The notes under the pieces: model-generated
Databases searched by the model: none
Told to the model about the DNA's origin: nothing
What the model saw: the letters and a program-made list of their open reading frames with translations, nothing else
In this document: positions 40,310-53,511 of the stretch, one piece after another
Layout: each line of letters opens with the position of its first letter
How positions within the stretch are numbered: the stretch's first letter is position 1
Source: Chthonobacter albigriseus
GTDB lineage: Bacteria > Pseudomonadota > Alphaproteobacteria > Rhizobiales > Pleomorphomonadaceae
Assembly (NCBI RefSeq): GCF_013839445.1
Contig: NZ_JACDIT010000002.1
Span: forward strand, 62,001 to 126,000
Reading direction: 5' to 3'
Length of the DNA: 64,000 nt
Position numbers and translations under genes: made by a program

Positions 40310-40459
40310 GTCAAGGGGAGGCGGACCGCGACGGGTTAGGCAGGGTGCGGACTGCGACGGTCAGTGAGAACGCGGACCGATCAACCGACGATGCATGTGC
40401 CGCCGGCTCTTCCGGGGGATGAGCCTCCCCGGGGGTGGTCGAAGGGCAACCCACCCTTA

Positions 40460-40480
40460 CCCTCCCCGCAAGGGGGAGGG
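40460..40480. repeat. GC-rich hairpin repeat, copy 2, 18 bp downstream of eno
   Basis: Same 21-bp sequence as at 40117-40137. Because it lies just after the enolase stop on the minus strand it could also serve as a transcription terminator, though there is no T run. Confidence 0.6.
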
Positions 40481-40498
40481 ATTTGGGCGGGGTTGAAA

Positions 40499-41824
<1,326 letters not shown>

Positions 41825-41966
41825 CTATAGCGGAGCAACGTGACGGTGAGAAGAGACCGGGACCGCAATGAGGCTTGCGGCGAAAGGGCCTGCCGCAAAT
41901 GCCACGGACCTGATAGGAGCACGCGGGTTCCCTACCGTCGTCGAGACATCACCGGAGGTGCCCCCG

Positions 41967-42428
41967 TTGACGACCATCGATCCCACCCACCTGAAGCTCG
42001 GGAAACCAGCGGAAATTCCCGATCGGCCGGACGCGACCGTGCTGGACCGGGTGCCGAACCCGCATGCCGACACGCTGTATCTGACGCGCTTTGCCGTGCC
42101 GGAGTTCACCTCGCTCTGCCCGGTGACCGGGCAGCCCGACTTCGCACACCTGGTGATCGACTACGTGCCCGCGGAGTGGCTGGTGGAATCGAAGAGCCTG
42201 AAGCTCTACCTGTTCGGCTTCCGCAACCACGGCGCCTTCCACGAAGGCTGCACGGTGGAGATCGGCAAGGCGCTGAGGGATCTCCTGCAGCCGCATTGGC
42301 TCCGGATCGGCGGCTATTGGTATCCGCGCGGGGGCATTCCGATCGACGTGTTCTGGCAGACCGGAGAACCGCCGACCGGGGTCTGGGTGCCGGACCAGGG
42401 CATGCCCGGCTACCGCGGGCGGGGGTGA
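41967..42428 (+). CDS. queF: NADPH-dependent 7-cyano-7-deazaguanine reductase
   Basis: Reduces preQ0 to preQ1 for queuosine synthesis. The 153-residue protein is the short unimodular type. It has the catalytic cysteine in [16 protein letters not shown] and the QueF signature [24 protein letters not shown] 41967 is chosen because GGAGG lies 8 nt upstream and the resulting length matches the family; the frame stays open to ATG 41868 without similarity. No other queuosine gene is nearby, and I see no clear preQ1 riboswitch in the 190 bp upstream. Confidence 0.93.
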   Translation: MTTIDPTHLKLGKPAEIPDRPDATVLDRVPNPHADTLYLTRFAVPEFTSLCPVTGQPDFAHLVIDYVPAEWLVESKSLKLYLFGFRNHGAFHEGCTVEIGKALRDLLQPHWLRIGGYWYPRGGIPIDVFWQTGEPPTGVWVPDQGMPGYRGRG

Positions 42429-42587
42429 CGGCGGCGGCGTGAGCGCGGTTATGCCACCGGGGCCGACCGCAACCAAATCCAGTACAGTTACTATCTTCAG
42501 TTGCGCAACTTTGCGTTGATCACTTCCTCTTCCTTGCTTCCAATCCGTGCATCCATCAACGCGATGGGGACATCGGGGGAGCGCAAC

Positions 42588-44171
42588 ATGGATCCGGTAC
42601 TCTATTGGAACGACGTTGCCATAGAGGTGCAACGTAGGGATTTCACGGTGGGCGGCGAGGGTGACAGCTTGAAACCGGGTGCGCTCGGCGCTGAGCAAGG
42701 CGGCCCAACCCGGACTTCGCGGGCGCTCGCCATGGTCCACATTGCCATCTACGAAGCTGTTGCACACGGGGACTCCACGAGCGGGCTGGCGCCGTTCGCT
42801 GCGATGATCGGACAGACACCAACCCGGCCGGCCACCGCACCTGTCAACCCGGGCGGCGGATATGACTCGTTTGTCGCGGGAACCGTCTGCGGAGCTGCAA
42901 CAACGGTTCTGGAGGACCTCTGGCGGCGGCAAGGTGATCATGTAAGGTCGGCGCTGGACAGCTATCCCCGCGGTGCGTCGGCAACTACGTTCGAAGCGGG
43001 CGTGGCCTATGGCCTCACGATCGGAAAAGCGGTTCTGGATTGGCGGCACCAGGACGGGTCCCACCTGCCTGACGACATGACCTTCTCGACACAGGACGGA
43101 AAGCACAGGCCCGATCCCTTCTCGCCGGGACAACAGCGGTTGAGCACCCAATGGGGATCGCTGCGGCCGTTCGGCATCGCTCCGGCAGCCGCCGGCGCGG
43201 CGATCCATGCGCCCTATCTTAGCCCACCGCCTCCGATCCGCTCGCCGCGATACAACGCGGCGCTTTTGGATGTGAAGGAGAAAGGGGCGGCTGCCAGTAC
43301 GAGCCGCTCGGCGGACGAAACCGTGGAAGGCATCTTCTGGGGCTACGACGGGCCACGGGGGCTTGGCGTCCCGCCTCGCCTCTACAACCAGGTGGCTCGG
43401 GCCTTCATGACCAAGCATCTGGCCGGTAATACGGCCGCGGACAACGCGCGTCTCCTGGCATTGCTCAACACGGGAATGGCAGACGCCGCGATCGTCGCCT
43501 GGAGCGCGAAATACGACTATGACCTGTGGCGCCCTGTGGTGGGTATACGCGAACATGACGCCGGCTTCGGCCCGGATAATGGCGCAGGCGCCGGCGCAGC
43601 GAGTGGCTATTGCGATCCGACATGGGCCCCGCTCGGTCGTCCAGCCACGAACACGCCGGGCGAGTTCTATCGGACACCGGATTTTCCAGCCTATCCTTCC
43701 GGTCACGCGACGTTCGGAGCCGTGTCACTGCGCCTGCTCGCGCTGTTCGCCGCGGCAAAGCTCGGCATCAGTTCCAAGGAAGCGATGAACACGCTGAAGG
43801 TCGCGTTCGTTTCCGATGAGTTCAACGGCGTGAACCAGGATCCGAAGGGAGACATCCGGACCTTTCACGTCCGTGAGTTCAGCCTGGCCGAGGGTGTGAT
43901 CGGGAACGCTCTCTCGCGTGTATGGCTCGGGGTTCACTGGCGGTTCGACGGGCTTGGGGCGGTTGCTCCGGACGACCTCCAGGCCGACATCCCCGTCGAT
44001 CCGGCATTCAGCGACAAATTGAGCGCCCCGATCGAGAAGTCGCTCGGCGGCGTTCCGGCCGGACTGAAGATAGCCGCGGAACTCTTCGCCGGGCACTTCA
44101 CCCCGCCGCCTGCGCCCAGGCCTGCCAGACCGGGTGCGCCTTTGCCTCGCATTCCGGGCGTCCGCCGCTGA
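42588..44171 (+). CDS. Vanadium-dependent haloperoxidase / PAP2-superfamily protein
   Basis: A 527-residue all-helical protein of the vanadium haloperoxidase/PAP2 superfamily. The three vanadate-site motifs are in order: KYDYDLWRPV (Lys and Arg), YPSGHATFGAV (Ser-Gly-His with the acid-base His) and SRVWLGVHWRFDG (Arg and the vanadate-ligating His). The C-terminus ends in a Pro-rich tail. GGGGGA lies 8 nt before ATG 42588, and no signal peptide is evident from that start. Whether it oxidises halides or is a phosphatase cannot be told. Codon use is less GC-biased than in neighbours, hinting at transfer. Confidence 0.85.
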   Translation: MDPVLYWNDVAIEVQRRDFTVGGEGDSLKPGALGAEQGGPTRTSRALAMVHIAIYEAVAHGDSTSGLAPFAAMIGQTPTRPATAPVNPGGGYDSFVAGTVCGAATTVLEDLWRRQGDHVRSALDSYPRGASATTFEAGVAYGLTIGKAVLDWRHQDGSHLPDDMTFSTQDGKHRPDPFSPGQQRLSTQWGSLRPFGIAPAAAGAAIHAPYLSPPPPIRSPRYNAALLDVKEKGAAASTSRSADETVEGIFWGYDGPRGLGVPPRLYNQVARAFMTKHLAGNTAADNARLLALLNTGMADAAIVAWSAKYDYDLWRPVVGIREHDAGFGPDNGAGAGAASGYCDPTWAPLGRPATNTPGEFYRTPDFPAYPSGHATFGAVSLRLLALFAAAKLGISSKEAMNTLKVAFVSDEFNGVNQDPKGDIRTFHVREFSLAEGVIGNALSRVWLGVHWRFDGLGAVAPDDLQADIPVDPAFSDKLSAPIEKSLGGVPAGLKIAAELFAGHFTPPPAPRPARPGAPLPRIPGVRR

Positions 44172-44289
44172 AGGAATGCGGGCGTCGCCTGTTTGAGAAA
44201 CTTGAGGGCGCGGCAAGGCCGTGCCCCCTTGCTTGACTGACGACCGGCTTTGCGATCTCCAAGAGGTGCGATTGCTTGGGATTGCCGCA

Positions 44290-44850
44290 ATGATCGAAAC
44301 GACCCGGTTGACGATGACGATCTGGACCGACGCCGATCTCGACGCGGTGGCGGCGCTGAACGCCGATCCGGAGGTGATGCGGTTCTTCCCGAGCCCGCTG
44401 ACGCGTGAGGAGAGCGATGCGGCCGTGGCGCGGTGGCACGAGCGGCTGGTGCGGACCGGGGTCGGGATGCTGTGCGCGCGGGAAAAGGCGACAGGTGCTT
44501 TCGTCGGGATCATCGGGGCGCAGTGGGTGCCCTACGAGGCCGACTTCGCGCCGGCGGTGGAGATCGGCTGGCGGCTGTCACCCTCCTTCTGGGGCCGGGG
44601 TCTGGCGACGGAAGGGGCGCGGGCGGCGGCCGAGCATGCGTTCTCGACGGCGGGGGTGGAGCGCGTGGTGGCTGTAGCGCTGCCGGCGAACGGGCCGTCG
44701 ATCGCCGTGATGCGGCGGCTCGGAATGCGGGACGCGGGGTTCTTCGAGCACCCGCTGCTGCCACCGGGGCCGCCGCACAATCCGCATGTGCTGCACGTGC
44801 TCGAGCAGGCGGCGGGGCTTCCGGGCACTCTGCTGCAAGGCGCGGGATGA
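44290..44850 (+). CDS. GNAT-family N-acetyltransferase (RimJ/RimL-like)
   Basis: 186-residue acetyltransferase with the opening IETTRLTMTIWTDADLDAVAALNADPEVMRFFP typical of the RimJ/RimL branch (only part quoted). It also has the acetyl-CoA loop WGRGLATEGARAA (residues ~105-117) and the late NGPSIAVMRRLGMRDAGFF segment. ATG 44290 is chosen because family similarity begins at it; its Shine-Dalgarno is weak. The 118 bp upstream to the haloperoxidase gene is otherwise empty. Substrate unknown. Confidence 0.88.
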   Translation: MIETTRLTMTIWTDADLDAVAALNADPEVMRFFPSPLTREESDAAVARWHERLVRTGVGMLCAREKATGAFVGIIGAQWVPYEADFAPAVEIGWRLSPSFWGRGLATEGARAAAEHAFSTAGVERVVAVALPANGPSIAVMRRLGMRDAGFFEHPLLPPGPPHNPHVLHVLEQAAGLPGTLLQGAG

Positions 44851-45032
44851 GTTCGCGCAACTGCCGGCGGCATCAAAAGATGCAACCGATGCAATTATAC
44901 AACCAATGAGTTGTGCTGGATTGTGGTCGCGTTCGGGCGCGGAAGCAGCAGCACCGGTCCAGGGTGCGACCGGGGAGATGGGCCTCTCCGTCCGCGGCGA
45001 CGGCCTCGCCGTTCGAACAGGAGGTTCAGCCG

Positions 45033-45122
45033 ATGTCGCGAAGGCGATGGACGCTGGCGGTCACCCTGACGAAGAATGCGGAGCGCTGGACAATAACGCT
45101 CCGCATTAGCTTCGTAAGGTGA
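45033..45122 (+). CDS. 29-residue predicted beta-hairpin microprotein, copy A
   Basis: ATG 45033 follows AGGAGG by 8 nt and the frame ends at TGA 45120-45122. The peptide starts MSRRRWTLAVTLTKNAERW and ends TITLRISFVR. The alternating pattern (W-L-V-L, turn KNAE, W-I-L-I-F) suggests two beta strands joined by a tight turn. It is identical to the copy B peptide at 23 of 29 positions. The second half of the ORF is also an 11-bp perfect stem (45075-45085 with 45097-45107). Too short to judge by composition; conservation and the Shine-Dalgarno support translation, but RNA function alone is possible. Confidence 0.55.
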   Translation: MSRRRWTLAVTLTKNAERWTITLRISFVR

Positions 45123-45126
45123 TCCA

Positions 45127-45154
45127 GGAGCGGGCGGTTGGAGCCGCCCGCTCC
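45127..45154 (+). terminator. Terminator-like stem closing element copy A
   Basis: Eleven-base arms GGAGCGGGCGG and CCGCCCGCTCC around a six-base loop, 5 bp after the small ORF stop. No T tract follows. A stem stands at the same place in copy B with a different sequence, so the structure is conserved. Confidence 0.5.
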
Positions 45155-45204
45155 ACTCCTCCAAAATACGGAGGGTCGAACCGGAAATCAAGGGTTGCGG
45201 ACGG

Positions 45205-47563
<2,359 letters not shown>

Positions 47564-47721
47564 GAAATCTTTCGAACCTTGTCGAAGGGGCGCGCGGAAT
47601 CCGTCGGGCCCGCGCACGCCCGAGCCGGCGGCGTTGTACACGAAGCGGAAACGGGTTTCCACCCTCCCCTTCGAGTCCGGACCGCATGTGGGGTCGCAAC
47701 AAGCCGATTGCGAGGCCGAGA

Positions 47722-48465
47722 TCAGCCGTAGGCGGCGATGATGCCGAGGAAATCGGCCGCCTTGAGGCTCGCGCCTCCGACCAGCGCGCCGTCGACGTCC
47801 TCCACGGCCATCAGTTCGGCGGCGTTCGACGGCTTGACCGAACCGCCGTAGAGGATGCGAATCCCTTGGCCGTCCTCACCGAAGCGCTTGACCAGCTCGG
47901 CGCGGATGAAGGTGTGAACCTCGCGCACGTCGGCCGCCGTCGGCGTCAGCCCGGTGCCGATGGCCCAGACGGGCTCGTAGGCGACGACCGTGTTGGCGGC
48001 GGTGACACCGTCTTCGAGCGATCCGGCGAGCTGCGTGCCGACGACCTTCAGGGTAACGCCGGACTCGCGCTCGGCCCGCGTCTCGCCGACACAGACGATG
48101 GCGACGAGGTTGGCGCGCCGGGCGGCAGCGGCCTTGGCGGCGACGACCGCATCGGTCTCGGCGTGGTCGGTGCGGCGTTCGGAGTGGCCGACGATGACGT
48201 AGGCGGCGCCGGCGTCCTTCAGCATCTCGGCGGACACATCGCCGGTGTGCGCGCCGGAGGCGGCGGCGTGGCAATCCTGGCCACCGACCGGAAGGGCGCC
48301 GCGGGCGGCGAGCGCGGCGACGAGGGTGAAGGGCGGGCAGATCGCGACGTCGGCCTTGCCGGCAAAGGCCGCGGCACCGGCTGCAATGGCGTCGAACTCG
48401 CCGACCGAGGCCTTGAGGCCGTTCATCTTCCAGTTTCCAGCGACGAGCGGTCTGCGCGGTGCCAT
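47722..48465 (-). CDS. tpiA: Triosephosphate isomerase
   Basis: Interconverts dihydroxyacetone phosphate and glyceraldehyde 3-phosphate. The 247-residue TIM barrel has the catalytic Lys in [10 protein letters not shown] (residues ~9-18), the His in [10 protein letters not shown], the Glu in [15 protein letters not shown] and the phosphate loop [13 protein letters not shown]. Upstream of secG and divergent from the antiporter gene 133 bp away. Confidence 0.97.
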   Translation of the reverse strand: MAPRRPLVAGNWKMNGLKASVGEFDAIAAGAAAFAGKADVAICPPFTLVAALAARGALPVGGQDCHAAASGAHTGDVSAEMLKDAGAAYVIVGHSERRTDHAETDAVVAAKAAAARRANLVAIVCVGETRAERESGVTLKVVGTQLAGSLEDGVTAANTVVAYEPVWAIGTGLTPTAADVREVHTFIRAELVKRFGEDGQGIRILYGGSVKPSNAAELMAVEDVDGALVGGASLKAADFLGIIAAYG

Positions 48466-48598
48466 GATTGCCCTCGGGATCGATGTTGACTGCGGCCGTC
48501 TGTAGCAAAGCCGGCGGCTGCGTCCAATGGGCCGTTCGGTTCAACGGTCGTCTCGCTTTACCGGGCGGGCCTAACGTGCAGGCTAGGATCCGCGCCGC

Positions 48599-50368
48599 AT
48601 GTCCGGCGAATCGAGAGGCGACGCCTTGCACCCCGAGGCCCTGGACCTTCGCGAACTCATCGTCTTCCTGGTCGCCGCCGGCTTCATCGTGCCGGTGGCG
48701 CACCGCTTCCATATCAGTCCAGTGCTCGGCTTCCTGCTCACCGGGCTCCTGATCGGTCCGTTCGGCGCCGGGCGGCTGGACGACACGGTGCCATGGCTCG
48801 GCATCGTGTCGATCGACGATGACGCGGGCGTGCACCTCCTGGCGGAACTCGGCGTGGTGCTGCTGCTGTTCGTGATCGGGCTGGAGCTTTCCGTGGCGCG
48901 GCTGTGGTCGATGCGGCGGATGGTGTTCGGGCTAGGCGGCGCGCAGGTGGCGATCTCGGCCGCGGTGATCGGAGCCACGGCCTACGCCTTCGGCAACAGC
49001 GCGGAGGCGAGCCTGGTGCTCGGCAGCTGTCTGGCGCTGTCGTCGACTGCGATCGTCATGCATCTGCTCACGGAAGGCCGGCGACTGGGGTCGGCGGTCG
49101 GACAGGCCTCATTTTCGGTGCTGCTGCTGCAAGACCTGGCGGTGGTGCCGATCCTGTTCCTGGTCGGGATGCTGGGCGCCGACACGCAGGGCTCTGTGGC
49201 CTGGGCCTTCGGGCGGGCGATCGTGGAAGCGATTGCGGCGATCATCGTGATCGGCGCGCTGGGGCTGGTGCTGGTGCGGCCGATCTTCGGGATCGTCGGT
49301 GCCACCAAAAGCCGCGAGCTGTTCATGGCAACCGTGCTCCTGACCGTGATCGGAACGGCGGTGGCGACCGCTGCAGCCGGGCTCTCGATGGCGCTCGGTG
49401 CCTTTCTGGCCGGACTGCTCTTGGCCGACACCGAGTACCGCCACCAGGTGGAGGTGGACATCGAGCCGTTCAAAGGGCTGCTGCTCGGGGTGTTCTTCCT
49501 GTCGGTGGGGATGGGAATCGATCCGCTGGTGGTGGTGGAAAGCCCGGTGCCGATCCTGACGGGGGTGCTCGGGCTGATCGGGCTGAAGGCGGCGATCCTG
49601 TTCGCCTTGGCGCGCGCGTTCCGGCTGCCGGCGCCGGTGTCGCTGGAGACGGCGCTGCTGCTCGGAGCGGGCGGTGAGTTCGCCTTCGTGGTGATCGGGC
49701 TGTCGACGACGCGCGACGTCATCCCGGAGGAGACCGGGCACTACATGATGCTGGTCACCGGCCTTTCCATGATGCTGACGCCGGTGATCGCCCGCTATGC
49801 CCGCGACCTCGCCAACCGGCTGCGCGGACGCGACCTGCTCAGGCTGGCGAGCGAGGCGGAGCCGGTGTCCGCGGCGGGCCTCGACCGGCACGTGCTGATC
49901 GCCGGCTACGGGCGCGTGGGGCAGATGCTGGGTGCGCTGCTCGACGGGCAGTCGATCCCGCACGTCGCGCTCGACACGGATGTGCGGCTGGTCGCTTCGT
50001 TCCGGCGCGGCGGCGGCGCCGTCTACGTGGGCGATGCCAGCCGGCCGGAGATCATGGAGCGGGTCGGCATCGACCGAGCAGTCGCCCTGGTGGTGACGAT
50101 GGACAGCATTACAGCGTCCGAACGGGTGGTGGAGGCGGTGCGGAAGCGCCGGCCGCACCTGCCCATCTTCGCCCGGGCCCGCGACGCGGCCCATGCCGCA
50201 CGGCTGATGGAGCGCGGGGCGACCAAGGTGGTTCCTGAGACGATCGAGGCGAGCCTGCAACTAGGCGAGGCGGTGCTCGCCGGTGCAGGGCTTCCGGAGG
50301 ACGCGGCGCACCAGGTGGTTGCGGCGGTCCGGGCGCAGGAGGGGGCGAAGTACACGAAGGCCGGGTGA
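48599..50368 (+). CDS. Monovalent cation:proton antiporter of the CPA2/Kef type
   Basis: A 589-residue protein: an N-terminal antiporter domain with 12-13 membrane helices (residues ~15-405, including LSSTAIVMHLL and LGAGGEFAFVVIGL) followed by a cytoplasmic RCK/TrkA-N nucleotide-binding domain (VLIAGYGRVGQMLGALL near residue 434). This is the layout of glutathione-gated K+/H+ exchangers KefB/KefC and of YbaL. The ligand cannot be assigned. AGGATC lies upstream of ATG 48599. It converges on clpA with a strong terminator between. Confidence 0.93.
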   Translation: MSGESRGDALHPEALDLRELIVFLVAAGFIVPVAHRFHISPVLGFLLTGLLIGPFGAGRLDDTVPWLGIVSIDDDAGVHLLAELGVVLLLFVIGLELSVARLWSMRRMVFGLGGAQVAISAAVIGATAYAFGNSAEASLVLGSCLALSSTAIVMHLLTEGRRLGSAVGQASFSVLLLQDLAVVPILFLVGMLGADTQGSVAWAFGRAIVEAIAAIIVIGALGLVLVRPIFGIVGATKSRELFMATVLLTVIGTAVATAAAGLSMALGAFLAGLLLADTEYRHQVEVDIEPFKGLLLGVFFLSVGMGIDPLVVVESPVPILTGVLGLIGLKAAILFALARAFRLPAPVSLETALLLGAGGEFAFVVIGLSTTRDVIPEETGHYMMLVTGLSMMLTPVIARYARDLANRLRGRDLLRLASEAEPVSAAGLDRHVLIAGYGRVGQMLGALLDGQSIPHVALDTDVRLVASFRRGGGAVYVGDASRPEIMERVGIDRAVALVVTMDSITASERVVEAVRKRRPHLPIFARARDAAHAARLMERGATKVVPETIEASLQLGEAVLAGAGLPEDAAHQVVAAVRAQEGAKYTKAG

Positions 50369-50410
50369 CGGCCGCTGCCGGACCGCGCGGCCGGTCTCGG
50401 TTCGCCACGA

Positions 50411-50438
50411 AAAAGGGCGCCCGTTGCGGGGCGCCCTT
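50411..50438 (-). terminator. Rho-independent terminator downstream of clpA
   Basis: Ten-base arms AAGGGCGCCC (50413-50422) and GGGCGCCCTT (50429-50438) around GTTGCG. Read on the minus strand the stem is followed by TTTTT, 20-45 bp after the clpA stop. It may also stop the convergent antiporter transcript. Confidence 0.75.
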
Positions 50439-50458
50439 CGTGTTCGAACCTTTGGAGA

Positions 50459-52912
50459 TCAGGCCTTCAGCGGGACCTTGGGGACGAGGCTGCGGCGGGG
50501 CTTGTCGGGGCCACCCTTGTCGTCGCCCGGGGGCTGCTGGCCCTTGCCGCTCGGCTTGCGGGGCGGGCGCTTGGCCTTCTTGGCCTCGGACGCCTCGTCC
50601 TCGCTCTCGACCTTGCGCTTCAGCGCCGGATCGGGGATGGCGTCGAGCTTGAGACCGGTTTCGCCGGTTTCCAGCGTCTCCACCGAGACCTTCACCGTGC
50701 CGCCCTTCTTGAGGACGCCGAAGAGCACGGCGTCCGCGAGCGGGCGCTTGATGTGCTCCTGGATCACGCGGCCGAGCGGACGGGCGCCCATGCGCTCGTC
50801 GTAGCCCTTGACGGCCAGCCAGTCGATCGCCTCGTCGGTCAGTTCGAAGGTGACGTTGCGGTCGGCGAGCTGGGCCTCCAGCTGCATGACGAACTTGGCG
50901 ACGACGGAGCGGACCACTTCCGACGGCAGCGGCGCGAAGGGGATGATCGCGTCGAGACGGTTGCGGAACTCCGGAGTGAAGAGGCGGTTGATGGCCTCCT
51001 CGTCGTCGCCAGAACGGCGCACCTGGTTGAAGCCCACGGGGGCCTTGGCCATGTCGGCGGCGCCGGCGTTGGTCGTCATGATCAGGATGACGTTGCGGAA
51101 GTCGACCTGCTTGCCGTTGTGGTCGGTCAGCTTGCCGTGGTCCATCACCTGCAGGAGGATGTTGAAGAGGTCCGGGTGGGCCTTCTCGATCTCGTCCAGC
51201 AGCAGGACGCAGTGCGGATGCTGATCGATGCCATCGGTCAGCAGGCCGCCCTGGTCGAAGCCCACATAGCCGGGAGGGGCGCCGATGAGGCGGCTCACGG
51301 TGTGGCGCTCCATGTACTCCGACATGTCGAAGCGGATCATCTTCACGCCGAGCACACTGGCGAGCTGGCGGGCGACCTCGGTCTTGCCGACGCCCGTGGG
51401 GCCGGAGAACAGGTAGTTGCCGATCGGCTTCTCCGGTTCGCGCAGGCCGGCGCGGGCAAGCTTGATCGCCGACGCGAGGGTTGAGATCGCGCGGTCCTGG
51501 CCGTAGACGACCCGCTTGAGGTTCTCCTCCAGATGCTCCAGCACCTGCGCGTCGTCCTTGGAGACGGACTTCGGCGGGATGCGGGCCATGGTGGCGATCG
51601 TGTTCTCGATCTCCTTGACGCCGATGGTCTTCTTGCGGCGGTTCTCGGGCAGCAGCATCTGCGAGGCGCCGGTCTCGTCGATCACGTCGATCGCCTTGTC
51701 CGGCAGCTTGCGGTCGTTGATGTAGCGGGCCGACAGCTCCACCGCCGCCTTGATGGCGTCGTTGGTGTAGCGGACGCGGTGGTAGTCCTCGAAGTAGGGC
51801 TTGAGGCCCTTGAGGATCTCGATGGCGTCCGGGATGGTCGGCTCGTTGACGTCGATCTTCTGGAAGCGCCGGACGAGGGCCCGGTCCTTCTCGAAGAACT
51901 GGCGGTACTCCTTGTAGGTGGTGGAGCCCACGCAGCGCAGCGTGCCCGACGCGAGCGCCGGCTTCAGGAGGTTGGAGGCGTCCATCGCGCCGCCCGACGT
52001 AGCGCCCGCACCGATGACGGTGTGGATCTCGTCGATGAACATGATGGCGCCCGGATAGGCCTCGATCTCCTTGACGACCTGCTTGAGACGCTCCTCGAAG
52101 TCGCCGCGGTAGCGGGTGCCGGCCAGCAACGCACCCATGTCGAGCGCGAAGATGGTGGAGCCGATGAGCACGTCTGGAACGTCGCCCTCGACGATGCGCT
52201 TGGCCAGGCCCTCGGCGATCGCCGTCTTGCCCACGCCGGGATCACCCACGTAGAGCGGGTTGTTCTTGGAGCGGCGGCAGAGCACCTGGATGGTGCGGTT
52301 GATCTCGTCGGCGCGGCCGATCAGGGGGTCGATCTTCCCCTTCTTGGCCTTCTCGTTGAGATTGATGCAGTAGGCCTCGAGCGCGTCGGACTTCTTCTTC
52401 GCGCCTTCCGGACCCTCGGTCTGGGCGGTGTCCTCGTCGACGCCGCGGGCGGGCCGCGAGTCGGACATGCCGGCGCGCTTGGCGATGCCGTGGCTGATGT
52501 AGTTGACCGCGTCGTAGCGCGTCATGTCCTGCTCCTGCAGGAAGAACGCGGCATGGCTCTCGCGCTCGGCGAAGATCGCGACGAGCACGTTGGCGCCGGT
52601 CACTTCGTCGCGACCGGAGGACTGGACGTGGATGACGGCGCGCTGGATGACGCGCTGGAAGCCGGCGGTGGGCTTGGACTCCTCGCCGAGTTCGGTGACG
52701 AGGTTCTCCAGTTCGGTATCGATGTACTCCACCAGATTGCGGCGGAGCAGGTCCAGGTCGACGTTGCACGCCCGCATGACGGCAGCGGCGTCCTGGTCTT
52801 CGACCAGGGCCAGCAGGAGATGCTCGAGAGTCGCGTATTCCTGGCGACGCTCGTTGGCGAAGGCCAGGGCCTGGTGCAAGGCTTTCTCGAGGCTACGGGA
52901 GAATGACGGCAC
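50459..52912 (-). CDS. clpA: ATP-dependent Clp protease ATP-binding subunit ClpA
   Basis: AAA+ unfoldase that feeds ClpP and receives N-degron substrates from ClpS. The 817-residue protein has the N-domain (residues ~1-145), a first ATPase module (Walker [17 protein letters not shown]), a second one ([19 protein letters not shown]) and a lysine/proline-rich C-terminal tail. The start is GTG 52912 with GAGG 8 nt upstream. clpS ends 9 bp before it, so the two are one operon. Confidence 0.97.
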   Translation of the reverse strand: MPSFSRSLEKALHQALAFANERRQEYATLEHLLLALVEDQDAAAVMRACNVDLDLLRRNLVEYIDTELENLVTELGEESKPTAGFQRVIQRAVIHVQSSGRDEVTGANVLVAIFAERESHAAFFLQEQDMTRYDAVNYISHGIAKRAGMSDSRPARGVDEDTAQTEGPEGAKKKSDALEAYCINLNEKAKKGKIDPLIGRADEINRTIQVLCRRSKNNPLYVGDPGVGKTAIAEGLAKRIVEGDVPDVLIGSTIFALDMGALLAGTRYRGDFEERLKQVVKEIEAYPGAIMFIDEIHTVIGAGATSGGAMDASNLLKPALASGTLRCVGSTTYKEYRQFFEKDRALVRRFQKIDVNEPTIPDAIEILKGLKPYFEDYHRVRYTNDAIKAAVELSARYINDRKLPDKAIDVIDETGASQMLLPENRRKKTIGVKEIENTIATMARIPPKSVSKDDAQVLEHLEENLKRVVYGQDRAISTLASAIKLARAGLREPEKPIGNYLFSGPTGVGKTEVARQLASVLGVKMIRFDMSEYMERHTVSRLIGAPPGYVGFDQGGLLTDGIDQHPHCVLLLDEIEKAHPDLFNILLQVMDHGKLTDHNGKQVDFRNVILIMTTNAGAADMAKAPVGFNQVRRSGDDEEAINRLFTPEFRNRLDAIIPFAPLPSEVVRSVVAKFVMQLEAQLADRNVTFELTDEAIDWLAVKGYDERMGARPLGRVIQEHIKRPLADAVLFGVLKKGGTVKVSVETLETGETGLKLDAIPDPALKRKVESEDEASEAKKAKRPPRKPSGKGQQPPGDDKGGPDKPRRSLVPKVPLKA

Positions 52913-52921
52913 GGGCGTACC

Positions 52922-53257
52922 TCACTTCTTTTCCATGACGCACTGCAGAGGGTGCTGATGACGGCGGGCGAAATCCATCACCTGGGTGACCTTGGTCTCG
53001 GCCACCTCGTAGGTGTAGACGCCGCATTCCCCGACGCCGTGGTGGTGCACGTGGAGCATGATCCTGGTCGCTTCCTCACGGTTCTTGTTGAAGAAGCGCT
53101 CGATGACATGCACGACGAACTCCATGGGTGTGTAGTCGTCGTTGAGAATGAGAACGCGGTACAAGCTCGGCCGCTTGGTCTTCGGCCGCGTTTTCGTCAC
53201 GACGCCGGTTCCGCTGTCGTTGTCGTCACTCTCGTTCCGGCGCTTGTCGTTGCTCAT
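52922..53257 (-). CDS. clpS: ATP-dependent Clp protease adaptor ClpS
   Basis: Adaptor that binds N-terminal Leu, Phe, Tyr and Trp and delivers proteins to ClpAP. The 111-residue protein has a flexible charged N-terminus then the core [21 protein letters not shown] (residues ~33-53), [19 protein letters not shown] and [18 protein letters not shown]. These include the His and Asp residues of the N-degron pocket. ATG 53257 sets the usual family length. Completes a pathway with Bpt at 32.9 kb. Confidence 0.97.
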   Translation of the reverse strand: MSNDKRRNESDDNDSGTGVVTKTRPKTKRPSLYRVLILNDDYTPMEFVVHVIERFFNKNREEATRIMLHVHHHGVGECGVYTYEVAETKVTQVMDFARRHQHPLQCVMEKK

Positions 53258-53511
53258 CTCGTTCGCGGAGCCTGTCTTTCCATCCCGCAGGGCGCCGAAC
53301 CGCGGAAAACGGTTCGCCGCACATATCCGGAGCGCCCTTCGCAGGCTGGTTGCGACCGCCTGAACGATCGGCCACCAGCCCAATATAGGTGCGCCAGCCG
53401 CAGGAAAACAGGTTACCCCCTGCCCTCCCTTGGATGGGGAGTCGAACACGTCCGAGACGATTTGTGAAGCGGGGATGTTCACGCAAGCCGCGGCAACGTG
53501 CGGCGGAGCGC

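Larger units (their letters stand above)
40046..40498. other. Repeat-bearing spacer between sseA and eno
   Basis: About 450 bp with no credible gene. It holds two copies of a GC-rich hairpin (40117-40137 and 40460-40480), a partial third upstream portion (CTCCCCCTACCCTGGCC near 40150), and a long perfect inverted repeat with 30-bp arms at 40187-40216 and 40280-40309. Short open frames in it differ in every reading direction and are not supported. Confidence 0.75.
44940..45154 (+). repeat. Two-copy structured element, copy A (leader, smORF, terminator-like stem)
   Basis: Homologous over its length to 60428-60643. Parts in order: a hairpin GCACC/GGTGC (44951-44955 with 44963-44967), a second hairpin in the CGGGGA/TCTCCG region (44971-44990), a strong Shine-Dalgarno AGGAGG, a 29-codon ORF (45033-45122), and a stem GGAGCGGGCGG/CCGCCCGCTCC (45127-45137 with 45144-45154). 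In copy B the middle pair of the first hairpin is G-C instead of A-U, a compensatory change. I do not know this family. It could be a structured small RNA, a leader with peptide, or a free-standing microprotein gene. Confidence 0.7.
44851..45204. other. Intergenic region holding small element copy A
   Basis: 354 bp between the GNAT and CTP synthase stops. Apart from the duplicated element at 44940-45154, it has an AT-richer stretch (44893-44925) that could carry its promoter (TTATAC near 44895), and a short run after the hairpin reading into pyrG's 3' end. No other gene is seen. Confidence 0.6.

Noticed and set aside
40053-40367. Overlapping open frames in the spacer between sseA and eno
   Set aside because: Frames exist in several directions at once because the region is GC-rich and palindromic; none has a start signal or family similarity.
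45120-45125. TGATCC after the small ORF of element copy A
   Set aside because: Spacing leads into the closing stem with no -10-like sequence and no gene follows on that strand.
44851-45204. tRNA-like GTTCGA motif in the spacer before pyrG
   Set aside because: No cloverleaf can be drawn; the motif is part of the duplicated small element's leader.
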